From contig CM058229.1 of the NCBI GenBank assembly GCA_030180135.1, forward strand, positions 46,837,522-46,901,521: a DNA stretch of 64,000 nucleotides, written 5' to 3'. Shown here in pieces: positions 11,201-22,142 of this stretch; the first letter of the stretch is position 1, and each line of letters starts with the position of its first letter. A model generated the notes under the pieces. That model saw nothing but the letters and a program-made list of their open reading frames with translations. It searched no databases and was not told where the DNA came from. The translations under genes were made by a program, and so were the position numbers. The DNA comes from Orychophragmus violaceus. Its lineage: Eukaryota; Streptophyta; Magnoliopsida; Brassicales; Brassicaceae.

Positions 11201-11816
11201 AAATATTTATAAAATATTAAATTAGAAATTTCTATTTTTAGAATGTTTCTAAATTTAGAAAGTTTCTAAAATAAGTAAGTTTCCCAAAATAGTAATCTTC
11301 TATTTTTGGAAATAAAACTTAAAATCCTCAAAACCAATATCAAGCTTGGATGTCTTGCCCAATCTTGTCAGCTACTTAAAGCTTATTCAATTACAGATAT
11401 GGCTTACAGTGTGAGGTGTCTGTTTTTGCGTAAGTAAAGTAGTATATAGTCACTAATTTCATTGGGAGTCCCAGACTTTAGTGATTATTTGGCTGTAAGA
11501 GATTGGTTTCCTTGACTGGGCCATCGGGAGTCCCGGGCCTTGAGACATCTGGTGAATTTGGGCCTCGGGTCCAATTCACAACCGAGAGTTATATGAGATA
11601 TAACTAGCTGTGTGTATGCTTACCAAGTAAAGCTAATTCCGGGTGACGGCCAGTGGCCCACTTTGGATTTAGCTGAACATGGGTCTCGGAATCATTGCAT
11701 TCTTATGAGGTTAAACAAAGAAATTATGAATGCAATGCGAGTTTTCTTATAAGTTATTAAGATTACTCTTTTATGAACTAAATAACTAAAACTCTATTTA
11801 TCTCTAAATTTCAGCT
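11201..11816 (+). other. Truncated 5' leader of B2
   Basis: Corresponds to about 5632-6244 of B1; the first 955 bp or so, including the primer-binding site, are missing. Two GGGAGTCCC palindromes (about 11465 and 11526), the GGCCAGTGGCC hairpin (about 11648) and the TTTCAG before gag are kept. Without a primer-binding site this copy could not be reverse transcribed from its own start. Confidence 0.82.
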
Positions 11817-12707
11817 ATGACGAGCACAAACAATCAAAACACTTTCTCGATCCGGTCTGTCCTTGAGATGGACAAACTGAACGGATCAAATTTCTTGACT
11901 TGGTCGCGTAACCTGAGGCTAGTCCTCAGGCAGGAGAGAAAGGACTATGTCCTTGAGAGAGCTCTCCCCGTGAGGATCGGGTCCAATGCCTCTCATGCAG
12001 TATATGATGCTTGGAATAAGCATTATAATGATGCGGTAGATGTGCGTGGTCTGATATTGGCTACCATGGACTCAGATTTGCTGAAGCAATATGAGAACAT
12101 GGAGTCGCCAATAGAGATGATCAGCAGCCTGAAATTGAAATTTCAGGAGCAGGTAAGAGTGGAGAGATACCAGTTGGTTAAGTCTCTCACTAGCTGCAAG
12201 CTACCAAATGATCATCCAGTAAGTCCTCATGTCAGTAAAATGATGGGTTACATTGATAACCTGAGGAAACTGGATTATCCAGTTAGCCAGGAATTGGCAA
12301 CTGAGATCATTCTGCAGTCACTGCCGTCAAGCTATGATAAGTTCGTAAGGAACTATATCAAGAAAGGCTTAACGAAGACGTTGACTGAACTGCATGACAT
12401 GCTCAAGACAGTTGAGCCAAACGTGAAGAGTACCCTGTACAATCTCATGAAGGAGAAGGGTAGGTTTACTAAACCTAAAGCTGACAAGGGTGAAGACAAA
12501 GTTGTCCAGATTTTGACTCATGGCAAGCGTGTGTCTTCTGAGCCCGAGTCAGATACCTCTTACGTTGGTAAGTGCTGCTACTGTAAAGAGACTGGGCATT
12601 GGAAAAGAGATTGCATTAAATTCATGGAAGATTATGAGGAGTTAAAGTTGATGTATGAGACTACTTCCTCAGGTATTCATGTTATTACTTCAAGTTATAC
12701 CTTGTAG
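11817..12707 (+). CDS. Family B Gag protein, intact (B2)
   Basis: Intact 296-residue Gag of a copia element: capsid-type region followed by a nucleocapsid zinc knuckle CCYCKETGHWKRDC at about residues 258-271. It packages element RNA in cytoplasmic particles. It ends with a TAG immediately before an in-frame protease remnant (VLDTDCGTDI), so only Gag is made. The frame is the same length as in B3 (28885-29775), and both remain open although the adjacent pol is full of stops. That contrast suggests gag was still used while pol was already lost, or simply recent copying. The ATG follows TTTCAGCT, a conserved splice-acceptor-like context. Confidence 0.92.
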   Translation: MTSTNNQNTFSIRSVLEMDKLNGSNFLTWSRNLRLVLRQERKDYVLERALPVRIGSNASHAVYDAWNKHYNDAVDVRGLILATMDSDLLKQYENMESPIEMISSLKLKFQEQVRVERYQLVKSLTSCKLPNDHPVSPHVSKMMGYIDNLRKLDYPVSQELATEIILQSLPSSYDKFVRNYIKKGLTKTLTELHDMLKTVEPNVKSTLYNLMKEKGRFTKPKADKGEDKVVQILTHGKRVSSEPESDTSYVGKCCYCKETGHWKRDCIKFMEDYEELKLMYETTSSGIHVITSSYTL

Positions 12708-15180
12708 GTATTGGATACTGATTGTGGCACTGATATTTGTTATAATATGCAGAGCCTGAACAACAGTAGAACGTTGAAGGAAGGGCAAGTGGAACTGCGT
12801 GTCTGGAAGGAGCTTGGGATGCTGCCTCAGCCGTAGGGTTTTCACTTGTAGATGCCTTTGAGGCTTGGTTTTGAATTAAGTAATTGCTACAATGTACCTG
12901 CTTTAAGCAGAGTTGTTTTTCATTTTCTTGTGAAGAATTTGAATGTTTTCATTTTGATAAAGACAAGTTTTGTTCTTTTGATCTTAATGAAATGTTAATT
13001 GTAGCACCCTATTCAAGGAATGGGTTTTATATCTTAAACCAAAGAGTGCCTAAAAGTAACATAAATACCAAATTGGTTTAAATCTGATGAATTAAACCTG
13101 ATTTTTCTTGGCGTAAATGTTTTGGTCACATAGAGTAAGTCGGATTCAGAAACCCCATAGTTATGGAATTTTGGGCTCATTTGATCGGATATCTTATGAG
13201 ACTTGAATTCTGCTTACTGGACCAAAACACCAAGGGCGCATCTTAGCCGAGCTAGAGAAAGGCCCAAAGGCTTATTGGAGATTGAACATACTCATGTATG
13301 TGGTCCGATGAGCAGTAATGCCAGAGAAAATTTCATGTACTTCATTGTCTCTACTGATTACTTCAGTGAGTAAGACTGTGTTCATTTGATGAGACACAAG
13401 TCAGAATTCTTTGACATGGTCGAAAGAGTTCCAGAATGAGGTATAGAATCTGAGTGACATAAGTATTAAGACTCTGGATTAGATAGTCATTAATGGTGTG
13501 ATCATCTGAATGAGTGTGAAGTCGTTTCACGGCTCAATTCTCCTGAAAACCTTGAGGTATTTCTGTGAGAAAGATGAGTCACACGAATCTTCCATAATAT
13601 TCTTTAAGAATAACGCTCTAGAAATATATAAGTTTACGCTGTAAAAGTTCCACCAATATCAGTTGAAAGACACCACGTAAATGTGGATTGGAATAGATCC
13701 AAATTCGTCTTTACTGAGTATTTGTAGTTGTGCTACTTCACTGGTTGTCCTAGGGAAACCAAGGCTTGTTACTTTTACGTCCATTCTGTTTTCTAAGAAG
13801 GGAAATTACTTTCAAGAAGAACAGTGGGAGTAAAAGTATAACTCGAAGAAATTCGAGAAATACAGGAGGCTGCTCAACCTGTTGAGGGAGAGCAACGGAT
13901 GGATTTACAGATTTCTGTAGAATCTACACCTGTAGAGCCTGAAGTTCGCAGATATGAATGAATCAGTCACTAATCCGAGAGTGATTTCTCGTCATTAGTT
14001 AAACCTGATGATCATTGAAAGTTCGCATGATCTGATGATCATTGAAAGCGACGAATCTGCGAAATTCAAAGAAGCGAAAGTGAGCCCGGACTCCGAAAAA
14101 TTACATTTTGTGTAAGTTAGCTTCATCGATCAATTCATGGATGGAAGCAAACATATCGGAGTTGGAATCTTCGTTCTGTTGAAGTAGTCAAGGTTTTGAC
14201 TTGAACAGGAACGAAGTGGAACTGTGCGTTTACTAATAGATAAGTGGAAGCGATGTTGCATTTCTCATAGTGTATGTCGATGACATACTGATTCTCGGAA
14301 ATAACGTCCCAATGCTGCAGTCGGTAAAGGACTGGATTGGGAGTTGGTTTTATGATTGACATGGGTAAAGCCACGTAGTTCTTGGATTTTGGATCTAAAG
14401 ATAGAGATCCAAAAGAGCTGGTAGGACAAAGTCAAGATTCTTATTCGATATGACAAAGTCCTACACGTTTTCAGCATTCCAAGAAGGGTTTTATGCCAAT
14501 GTCACATGGCATTACGTTAAGCAAGATACAGTGTCCTACGATAACTGCTGAGCTTAAATGCATGGATGAGATTCCATATGCGTCGGCAATTGGATCTATC
14601 ATGTGTGCCATGAAACGTACTTGTTTGATGTTGTTTTAATGTTAAGCAAGACAAGTAAAGACCAGTCAAATCCAGCAAAGAATCACTGGATTGCCGTAAA
14701 GAATATCCTAAAGTATTTGAGGAATACTAAGGATAAATTCTTGATATACGGAGAAAGTGAGGTGCTACAAGTCGATAGAGTCTGAAAGGCAAGTTTCCAA
14801 TAGACAAAGATAATTCCCGGTCACAGTCCGGCTATATCTTGTGTCTGACTGGCGGTGCAAGGCACTGTTGCTGACTCCATGACTTAAGCTGAACATTTCG
14901 CAGCTTGAGAAGCGGCGAAAGAGGTTGTTTGGAAAGAAGAGTTCATCACTGAACTTGATGTGATTCCCAGCGTAGATGAGACTAGCTGCACATCAGAGGT
15001 CCAAACACCTTGAGGGTAGGTATAACCTATTCCGTGAGATAAATGACAGAGGTGTTAAGTAGATAAGCAAGTTTCATCGAATGAGAACGTTGCTAATCTA
15101 TTAACGAAGCCACTCCTTATGCCTAAGCACGAGTCGCGGACTGTAGCTGTAGGATGAGTGAAATTAAGGTGTAGTCTTAA
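12708..15180 (+). pseudogene. Decayed pol of B2
   Basis: Same remnants as B1 pol and the same early lesions: the VWKELGMLPQP-stop after the protease start, the TAA after TDYFS, and the frameshift after VERVPE. A YVDD-coding stretch is still visible near 14274-14285. There is additional private decay, for example deletions around 13485 and 13573. No function is expected. Confidence 0.84.
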
Positions 15181-16054
15181 TTTCAGTGGGAGTTTGTAAA
15201 GGGCTTTACTTAGTTGTTTTGAAAAGTTCATATAAACATAATATTTTATGTTTATGAAATCTATGATTTCTGGTTTATTTTAACTGTGATATAAATAATC
15301 GTTCCAAAATGATTCATGTCATTATATATGGGCCATCGAAGTACATGAGTAGACTTGATCCTGAAACCCCATATTTAACGAAATGACATAAATCATAGTG
15401 TCCATAGTCGAAGGTTGTTGAAACTGGAACACCAACAACCACTTGAGACTAGATTGTGTTGAGACTTATGACCAAGTTTCGAGGGGTCATAGATGCGCGG
15501 CATCAAAGTCGACACATAGGTATATGTAGGGGAGCATATGACCGGACATGGCCCGCTGATGAGAACTCTACAAGATATTAATATCTGTGTCATAAGAGGT
15601 TCTCATATACGACTATAGAGTATAGTCCTTAGACCTGAGTTCGCATGCATGTGGCTGCACATGGAGTGATACGCTTTGATCATTGTCTAACGCTGTTTCG
15701 TAACTGGGAGCTATAAGGACCTTGGTTGGGTGTATTATAAAGTGTGTAGTTCATAGTGATGGAACAAGATGGGATTTGTCCCTGCCGTTTAACGGAGGTA
15801 ATATCTCTAGGCCAATCGGAGACTTGATAGCTGGTAAGAGAGTGGCCACTCCCAAACGGACTTGCCCAAGTCGTTTGCATTGTCAGTATCAAATCTGTTC
15901 CGATAAACATGGTCTGGCTATATAAGGATGACACGCATCTTGCCTTATGCCAGATCGAGATATTGAGACAAAAGGATTAGGGAATGTAGGATTCCAGTAC
16001 AATCGGGAGATTGTTGGGAATGTCCTGTGTAGGATTCCAGTACAAGTGGGAGAT
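15181..16054 (+). other. 3' untranslated region of B2 with duplicated polypurine tract
   Basis: Counterpart of 9651-10528, with the conserved GCGCGGCATC block near 15493 and the same 42-bp duplication before the LTR (TGTTGGGAATGTCCTG at 16012 and again at 16055). Confidence 0.78.
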
Positions 16055-16672
16055 TGTTGGGAATGTCCTGAAATCTACCGTACTATCTCTAGAAAGTATG
16101 ATAAATGTCGAGATCAGACATAAGTCATAAATACTGGGTGATCATGATGGCTTGCTAGAGTCCGCTCTTGATCTATAAGTTTAGGACTTATTACCAGTAT
16201 TGTATGATCCCAAAGGGTCACACTCCATAGCTAACGGGAAAGTTAAGATGGAATTAATACGGTAAGATGCTAAGGCATTTACTGTATTTGTACAGAGAAT
16301 TGGGCCAAAACAAAAACGGGCTTTTTGTCTGATTTGTGTTTTGGGCCCAAAAGCCTAATAGCCCATTAGTTAATAGCTTGGGCCTATATAAGGCAAGAGA
16401 GAGGCGCCCGAAACCCTACCTCTTCTGCGATTTTCTGAGCTGAGCCGTCCTCTCTCTCTCTGTGATCTTCCATCTCGGTCTAGCAGCCATCCCTGCTTGT
16501 AAGAGTGTGGATACCAAAGGAGGAACAGGTACTCATCTGTTCTCGTTGATCTCGACATCACCACAATTCCGCTGCAAAGGTAATGTCCAGGTTTGTTTTA
16601 TGATTCGATTACAAGAACCTAGATCTGTTTAAGATTATGTGCTAGGGTGCAATTTGGGAATTGAACCATGGA
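16055..16672 (+). repeat. 3' LTR of B2, truncated
   Basis: Family B LTR beginning TGTTGGGAATG. It is homologous to the 10529 LTR up to GAACCATGG (about 16672), then the last 19 bases (ending CCTTCA) are missing and MULE sequence begins. The sequence at the break, AACCATGGAACCATGG, is a short direct repeat that could reflect end joining. Its 3' half, with TATATAAGG at 16384-16392, resembles the B4 LTR more than the B1 LTR. Confidence 0.8.
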
Positions 16673-16676
16673 ACCA

Positions 16677-17276
16677 TGGGCCAAAACAAAAACGTATGTG
16701 GTAAAACCGTCGTTTCAACTGCTCTTATGGCCCACATATAAATAGGCTTTTTACCTTTTTTTTTACAATTTCTAAGGGAAAAAAAAAACCCATTCTCTCT
16801 CAAAGCCACTGAACCGACATCTTTTTCTGGGTATCATATTATCGTTTCTAGATCTGGTTTCTCTCTGCTCCGCCGCTAACCCGCGACGGTAAGATTCATC
16901 GAATCCCTCCTTGCATGAATAAACGTAGAATAACTATTAGTCCTCAGACAGCAAATCGAGTCTGGCGATAGTCGGCAGACTGCAAGTGGTGTCTGATTAT
17001 AGTCGTCAGACTGCGAATAGAGTCTGAAATTTTTCTCATACCTTCTCTGAGCTTTTTTTTTTTTTTAAATTCCAGATCTTGTTTCTATCTCCTCCGGTGA
17101 CCTACGACGGTAAGATCCTTCGACTCTTCTCTTCGTCTACATATTTACATAACTAATACTAGCCAGATGGCAAGAGATATGTCTGACTGTGTTTGTCTGA
17201 CTGTGCATGGCGTCTGGCTAGTAGTACTCAGACTGTTCATGAATTTTTTCCCCCTTGTTGTTTCAGATTTTCTTAT
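16677..17276 (+). promoter_or_regulatory. Left terminal region of MULE with GTCTG/CAGAC motifs
   Basis: Begins GGGCCAAAACAAAAACG. A possible TATA element, ACATATAAATAGGC, lies at 16733-16746. Motif copies CAGACAGC, GTCTGGC, CAGACTGC, GTCTGA occur at regular short spacing in 16936-17032 and again in 17179-17232, separated by two similar exon-like pieces ending in (C)GACGGTAAGAT (16882-16894 and 17102-17114). These look like duplicated splice donors of untranslated exons. No coding sequence seen before the ATG at 17277. Confidence 0.6.
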
Positions 17277-18129
17277 GGCAGATGTTGAATTCCCACCAAG
17301 GATGTTCACTGTCGGGTATGAACCAAATCCGGATAAAAGCATCCATTATTTTAGTGGACGGAGAGATCTCATGGATGATGTTAAAATAGTGCTGTTACCG
17401 GCAGAATGGCAAGAACTCCAAGAATCAGAATTTGGGTTTTTTTTTGAAATTCCATGACCTCCATTTCAAATGGTGCTCAAGGATGGTCCATTACATGCTA
17501 TGCTTGCAGTTAGTCTGCAAGAAGAAGTACGAGATATGGTCCCTTCTTGGCGTTCAGCCTGCTAGGTTTTCCTTGAATGAATTTCGAGCCATAACCGGAC
17601 TCAACTGCGACTATATTGAGAACCTGGAGTACCCTGAAGTTGAATACACCGATGAGATGAGAGCAATGTGGGAGATTCTTGGGGTGGATTTCGAATTGGG
17701 CCCAAGTTATTCGCAATTATTAGAAGCTTGGAAAAAACTGTGCTGGATGGGAACCGCAACAGAGGATATGGCTGGGCTATCTAGCCATCTATGCAACCTT
17801 CATTGAGGCTCAACACTGGACAACATCCACAAGGGCTGATATGGCTAAGAATCTGCTGGTTCCAGGAACGTTAAAATCATATCCATGGGGAAGATTCGCC
17901 TTTAAGGTTCTGATAGACTATGTTAAGGAGGCAAACAAAAAACTCGTGGAAGGAAAAAAATTATCAGATTGGAGGTTTTGCTGAGGTCCTGAACATCTGG
18001 GTATATTGGGCATGCCCCAATATGGCGACAACTTATGGAGTGCCCTTCCAGAATGCCCCAACCACACCATTGCTGGCGTACCACGGATCACGAAGTCGCA
18101 AGAAAGTCGATGAAACCTTACGTAAACAG
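17277..18129 (+). pseudogene. DUF1985-like gene, first coding exon, frameshifted
   Basis: Starts MADVEFPPRMFTVGYEPNPD and continues through blocks typical of DUF1985 proteins of plant Ulp1 transposons: KFHDLHFKW, VHYMLC, LVCKKK, IWSLLGVQPARFSL, TGLNCDYIE, then after a shift YLAIYATFIEAQ, YPWGRFAFKVL, and LNIWVYWACP. Three frame changes are needed: at the T run 17437-17445, around 17765-17805, and at the A run 17954-17960. The exon ends at a consensus donor, AACAG|GTATTT. DUF1985 has no established enzymatic role; from memory it occurs in VANDAL anti-silencing proteins, which should be checked. The sequence as read cannot make the full protein unless the homopolymer shifts are sequencing errors. 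Confidence 0.72.
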
Positions 18130-18437
18130 GTATTTCTTAGGCCGTTCTGAAGTCTGAAATATTTTATTCCCATAAGAAGTCACATTCTGTGTCAGACCTC
18201 ATATGAAGTCTGGCATTATATGTCAGACCTCATGTGAAGTCTGGCATTATGTGTCAGACTTCATGTGAAGTCTGACACATAATGCCAGACTTCATATGAA
18301 GTCTAAAATTTGTTTCAGTCTGACATTTTATTCCAAGTCTCGTATGATGTACATATGATGTATGTCGTTGTGATATTTTAAATTCTTATAGTCATTTGGG
18401 TCCCTATTCATTTTGCTATGTGACTTATAATTTGCAG
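18130..18437 (+). repeat. Intron carrying a TCAGAC/GTCTG motif array
   Basis: GT...AG intron between the DUF1985 exon and the next exon (acceptor TTTGCAG at 18431-18437). Positions about 18160-18345 are a tandem of units of the form GTCAGAC(C/T)TCAT(A/G)TGAAGTCTGGCATTAT. It is the same motif found in the element's ends and in two other introns. Confidence 0.75.
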
Positions 18438-19423
18438 TCTCGCGTCAACAACCTTGTACTCACGGAAGATCATGATGACATGTTCCCCACGTGGGACAAC
18501 GATGTCGAGGAGGACGAAAAAGTTGATAACCTTGTGAGAGCAATGCTTGGACAGCTTGGGACTGCGGCTTGGAAGTGGGACACTAAACACTGGAAAAGCG
18601 AAGGTGTGTTCAGGACTCAAGTTGGCGGTTTTGTCAAGCTTGAGATTAAGTCTGAGGATGTTTCTGCGGTTGGTGAGAAAAAACGAAAGGTTGTGGGAGT
18701 CAAGAAGAAGTTGGTACAGGATGTTTCCGATGATGAGGACGAGGAAGAATAGGTGCAGGAGAAGTCTGGAAAGAGACCTAGAAAAGAAAAGGTTGGTCCC
18801 ACTCTTGGGGATGTTGTTCAAAAGATTGAGGATCTGAAAAAATCATTTGAATCTCGGAATGATGTATTGGTAGATATTTTCAACGAGGGTTTGAGACTGA
18901 TGGGTGACAGAGTTGATGATCTTGCCAAGAATGTCAAGAATTTGAAAGAGGAACGTGATGGAGTTGGACAGAAGGATAATGAGAAGGAGAAAGATACTGC
19001 TGGTGGGAAAGGTGGTGAGCTGAGGAAAGATGCAAGTGTTGCGGCTGCTGAGATGGATAAGGCGGCCGGAGTTGGTGAGGATGAAGAAGATCAACCTGAA
19101 GATCTTCAGGATCAAACTAAAGTAACTGCTGCTGCAGGAGAAAGAAAGAAAAAGGAAAGGGAAGCCAGGAACCCGAAGAAATTGGTAGTGAAGGTAAAGA
19201 ATCATGTTGCTGATATCGTCGAACCTGCCAAGAGAGCGAAAACGAAGTCTGTGAAAGCAGTGGTTACAGACAAAGATGACAACCCGGCTAAGCTTACCAA
19301 TTAGACTGCGGTTGATGATGGGGTTAGTCTCCAAAACCTTCAAACTCTGAATACAAATAAGGAAAAGAAAGTTGAGCCTAAGAGAAGTACAAGACTTCAG
19401 GAGAAATCCCTCAAGGGGAAGTA
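18438..19423 (+). pseudogene. Acidic/lysine-rich coiled-coil exon of the DUF1985-Ulp1 gene, with stops
   Basis: Frame continues in phase from the previous exon: SRVNNLVLTEDHDDMFPTW, an acidic stretch, then a charged, probably coiled-coil part (IEDLKKSFESRNDVLVDIFN; VDDLAKNVKNLKEE) and lysine-rich, possibly nuclear-targeting clusters (RKKKEREARNPKK, AKRAKTK). TAG codons at 18750-18752, 19302-19304 and about 19421-19423 interrupt it. The W-N-D-V-E pattern after a DUF1985 exon is common in these genes. It could be a separate degraded protein or the linker between DUF1985 and Ulp1. Confidence in the exact end is low. Confidence 0.6.
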
Positions 19424-19660
19424 GCCTTCTTAGCAGTATGAGTAATCTTGATTGTAAAAACATGAGCATGACCGAGTTTGTTTTATTTCCCCCTTGTTAT
19501 TGTATCTGCTCTGAACTTGGATCACTGGCATTAGACTTATATCAATATTTTGTTTGGTGTGATTTTAGGTTGGGATTCTATTTTAATAATGTATTTTGGT
19601 TACCAGACTTCTATGGCAGCCTGGTTTGGATTTTGCTTAACACGGGTTGCTAAATTGTAT
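19424..19660 (+). other. Non-coding stretch between linker and Ulp1 exons
   Basis: T-rich sequence ending TTGTATATGCAG at 19655-19666, so an intron 3' end or upstream region of the Ulp1 exon. I see no gene or repeat here. Confidence 0.5.
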
Positions 19661-21055
19661 ATGCAGAGTATACCCGAGAGCACAGCTCCAAATGTGTTGT
19701 TCGTTACACCGTCGGCCACGGGCATAGACTTCAATGCTACGCAGAGGTTTAAGCAGGATACTAAGCAGGCAGCAGCTGAAACTTATATGCAAGCGAAGGC
19801 TAAAGAGGTTAAGCAGAAGGAGAAGGTGAAGACTCCAATTAAACATGTTGTCCAAGCACAGGTTACACCGGGATATAACCCTTGTGCTGCTATCAGCAAG
19901 ATGCAAGTGAAGGCACTTAATGATTACAACAAAAGACAGCCGTATGTCTTAACACTCTTAACTAGACGAGTAAGTTGTATGCCTAATCTCTACACTAATT
20001 GTCTAACAAGCGTATTGTTCTTTGTAGGGGTTATCCGATTAGGAAAGTGAACACTTTACTCAAATGGTATTATGATCTTCGCACTCCAAAGGAATGGCTG
20101 CATGACACGGTCAGTATGACTTCAATGGTTGTGAATTAAGAATTCGATTCCAATAAATCTGGTTGTATATTCAGACTTCCTAAGAAGTCTGGTTGTATAT
20201 TCAGACTTCCCAATAAATCTGGTTGTATATTCAGACTCCTCAGAATTCCTAATCTAATGTGGTTGTGTATCCAGACTTCCTAAGGAGTCTGGTTGTGTTT
20301 TGTTCTTTTATATTAACACATTTCTTGTCTTGATGCAGCATATTGATGTCGGGATTGATCTGTTAAGGCTTCGTCAACAGAGCCATCCAGAATGGTTCAG
20401 GAGCGATAGGATATGCTTCGTTGACACACTCCTTCAGGCACTGTGGCGTCAACACTATCCACAATTTATCAAGAGCGGTGAGGGAGAGAATGGATCAGCC
20501 AAAACTAGAATGCTTCCTCATGGTTGTTTTGATTACTTCACTGGTGATCTTCCCGTGTTCTGCAAATCAAAGAAGCCTTGGGGGCTGGAAATTGATGAGA
20601 TCTACACCGCACTCCACATGGGCGGAAATCATTGGGTAGCAATTATGATTTCTATCACGGAAAGGCACGTAACAGTCTGGGACAGCATCCTTTCTGGGAA
20701 GACTGATGAGTCGGTCGGAGCGGCAGTGGCACCAATCTGTGAGATGTTTCCTTATGCGATGCACATCTTGGCCCCAGCTGCAGATGGATGGCCTTATCCC
20801 TTGGATCGTTACACCTTCTCGATTGACAGGAGCAAAGATCTTCCCCAAAATCAGCAAACGGGTGACTGTGGAGTGTACTGCTTGAAGTACATCGAGTTCC
20901 ATTCACTAGGAATGCCGTGGCCAAAGTATCTCTGTGATAGGAACATCAAGCAGATCAGAGACAGGCTAGCTTTTGACATCATGTCTGAACTCGGGAGAAC
21001 TGGTGAAGAAGGAGAACGTACGGAGTATGCATTGCTGGACATCTATGGAAAGTAA
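19661..21055 (+). CDS. Ulp1-like C48 cysteine protease gene of the MULE (spliced)
   Basis: SUMO-protease-like (C48) enzyme; family members cleave SUMO from proteins. Exons 19661-19941, 20028-20109 and 20339-21055 join in frame (359 residues from the ATG at 19661), with introns GTATGT...TTTGTAG and GTCAGT...GATGCAG. The joins restore the continuous blocks NKRQ-PGYPIRK and EWLHDT-HIDVGIDLL. Catalytic residues are present: His in GGNHWVAI (about residue 219), Asp in VTVWDSI (about 236), Cys in QQTGDCGVYC (about 298). PEWFRSDRICFVDTL is a typical upstream block of transposon Ulp1 proteins. The gene may instead start further upstream as part of a DUF1985-Ulp1 fusion, since AG at 19665-19666 could be an acceptor. 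This part shows no stop, unlike its upstream neighbour. Confidence 0.82.
20110..20338 (+). repeat. Ulp1 intron with GGTTGTATATTCAGACTTCC tandem units
   Basis: Second Ulp1 intron. It holds four or five units of about 33 bp, TCTGGTTGTATATTCAGACT-like, each containing CAGACTTC or GAAGTCTG. The neighbouring 86-bp intron (19942-20027) has no such motif. Confidence 0.78.
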
Positions 21056-22142
21056 TAGACTTCCGATATCTTCTCCATATCTTTTGGACTCTCAAACACT
21101 GGATTATTGCATACATTTTCCCTATTTTCTTTTGCTGATGTAAGGAACACAAATCCATCTTTTGGTGTGCTTGTTTATTTTTGTAACACACTTAAGCACT
21201 AATCCTAGTTATGTTTATTACTACGCTTGGTGAAACGGAACCCAAACAATTGAGACAAGTTTGAAAATCAGACTTCTGAAATACCATCATTACTACGTCA
21301 GACTTCGGAACCCAAACAATGAACCCTTAAAAATATCAGACTTCACTGAACCCTAAAATATATCAGATTTCAATGAACCACAAATATATCACACTTCATT
21401 ACACCCTAAAACTTATCAGGCTTCACTGATACCACATTTCAGACTTCAAGCATTTTTAGTCAGCCCCAGGGTGTGGAAAATCCCAAACAATGAACCCTTA
21501 AAAATATCAGACTTCACTGAATTCCTAATCTAAATCAGACTTCAATGAACCACAAATATATCACACTTCATTACACCCTAAAACTTATCAGGCTTCACTG
21601 ATACCACATTTAAGACTTCAAGCATTTCTAGTCAGCCCCAGGGTGTGGAAAATCCCAAACAATGAACCCTTAAAAATATCATACTTCACTGAATTCCTAA
21701 TCTAAATCAGACTTCAATGAACCACAAATATATCACACTTCATTACACCCTAAAACTTATCAGGCTTCACTGATACCACATTTCATACTTCAAGCATTTC
21801 TAGTCAGCCCCAGGGTGTGGAAAATCCCAAACAATGAACCCTTAAAAATATCAGACTTCACTGAATTCCTAATCTAAATCAGACTTCAATGAACCACAAA
21901 TATATCACACTTCATTACACCCTAAAACTTATCAGGCTTCACTGATACCACATTTAAGACTTCAAGCATTTCTAGTCAGCCCCAGGGTGTGGAAAATCCC
22001 AAACAATGAGCCCTTAAAAATATCAGACTTCACTGAACCCTAAAATATATCAGACTTCAATGAACCACAAATGTATCACACTTCATTACACCCTAAAATT
22101 TATCAGGCTTCACTGATACCACATTTAAGACTTCAAGCATTT
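21056..22142. repeat. 172-bp tandem repeat array between Ulp1 and transposase
   Basis: After a short Ulp1 3' region (to about 21230), a repeat with period 172 bp runs to 22160. The landmark AAAATCCCAAAC occurs at 21477, 21649, 21821 and 21993, exactly 172 bp apart each time. A partial first unit (21235-21470) and a last divergent unit flank these. Every unit holds several TCAGACTTCA or TCACACTTCA motifs. The last unit overlaps the transposase stop codon: GCATTTCTAG(C/T)CAGCC is in both. Confidence 0.9.

Larger units (their letters stand above)
4143..16672 (+). mobile_element. Tandem family B copia elements B1-B2 (LTR-int-LTR-int-LTR)
   Basis: Order: chimeric LTR 4143-4676, internal B1 4677-10528, LTR 10529-11200, internal B2 11201-16054, LTR 16055-16672 (3' end lost). 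B2 starts about 955 bp into the leader, lacking its own primer-binding site, so the middle LTR is shared. This arrangement is typical of unequal recombination between LTR elements followed by deletion. The three LTRs are not near-identical: the third differs clearly in its U5-proximal part. They are therefore not a simple insertion pair, and I found no target duplication at the outer ends. Confidence 0.82.

Noticed and set aside
17277..21055. Host DUF1985/Ulp1 genes captured in the region
   Set aside because: They lie between the motif-rich MULE ends, convergent with its transposase, and their introns carry the element's motif, so they are element genes.
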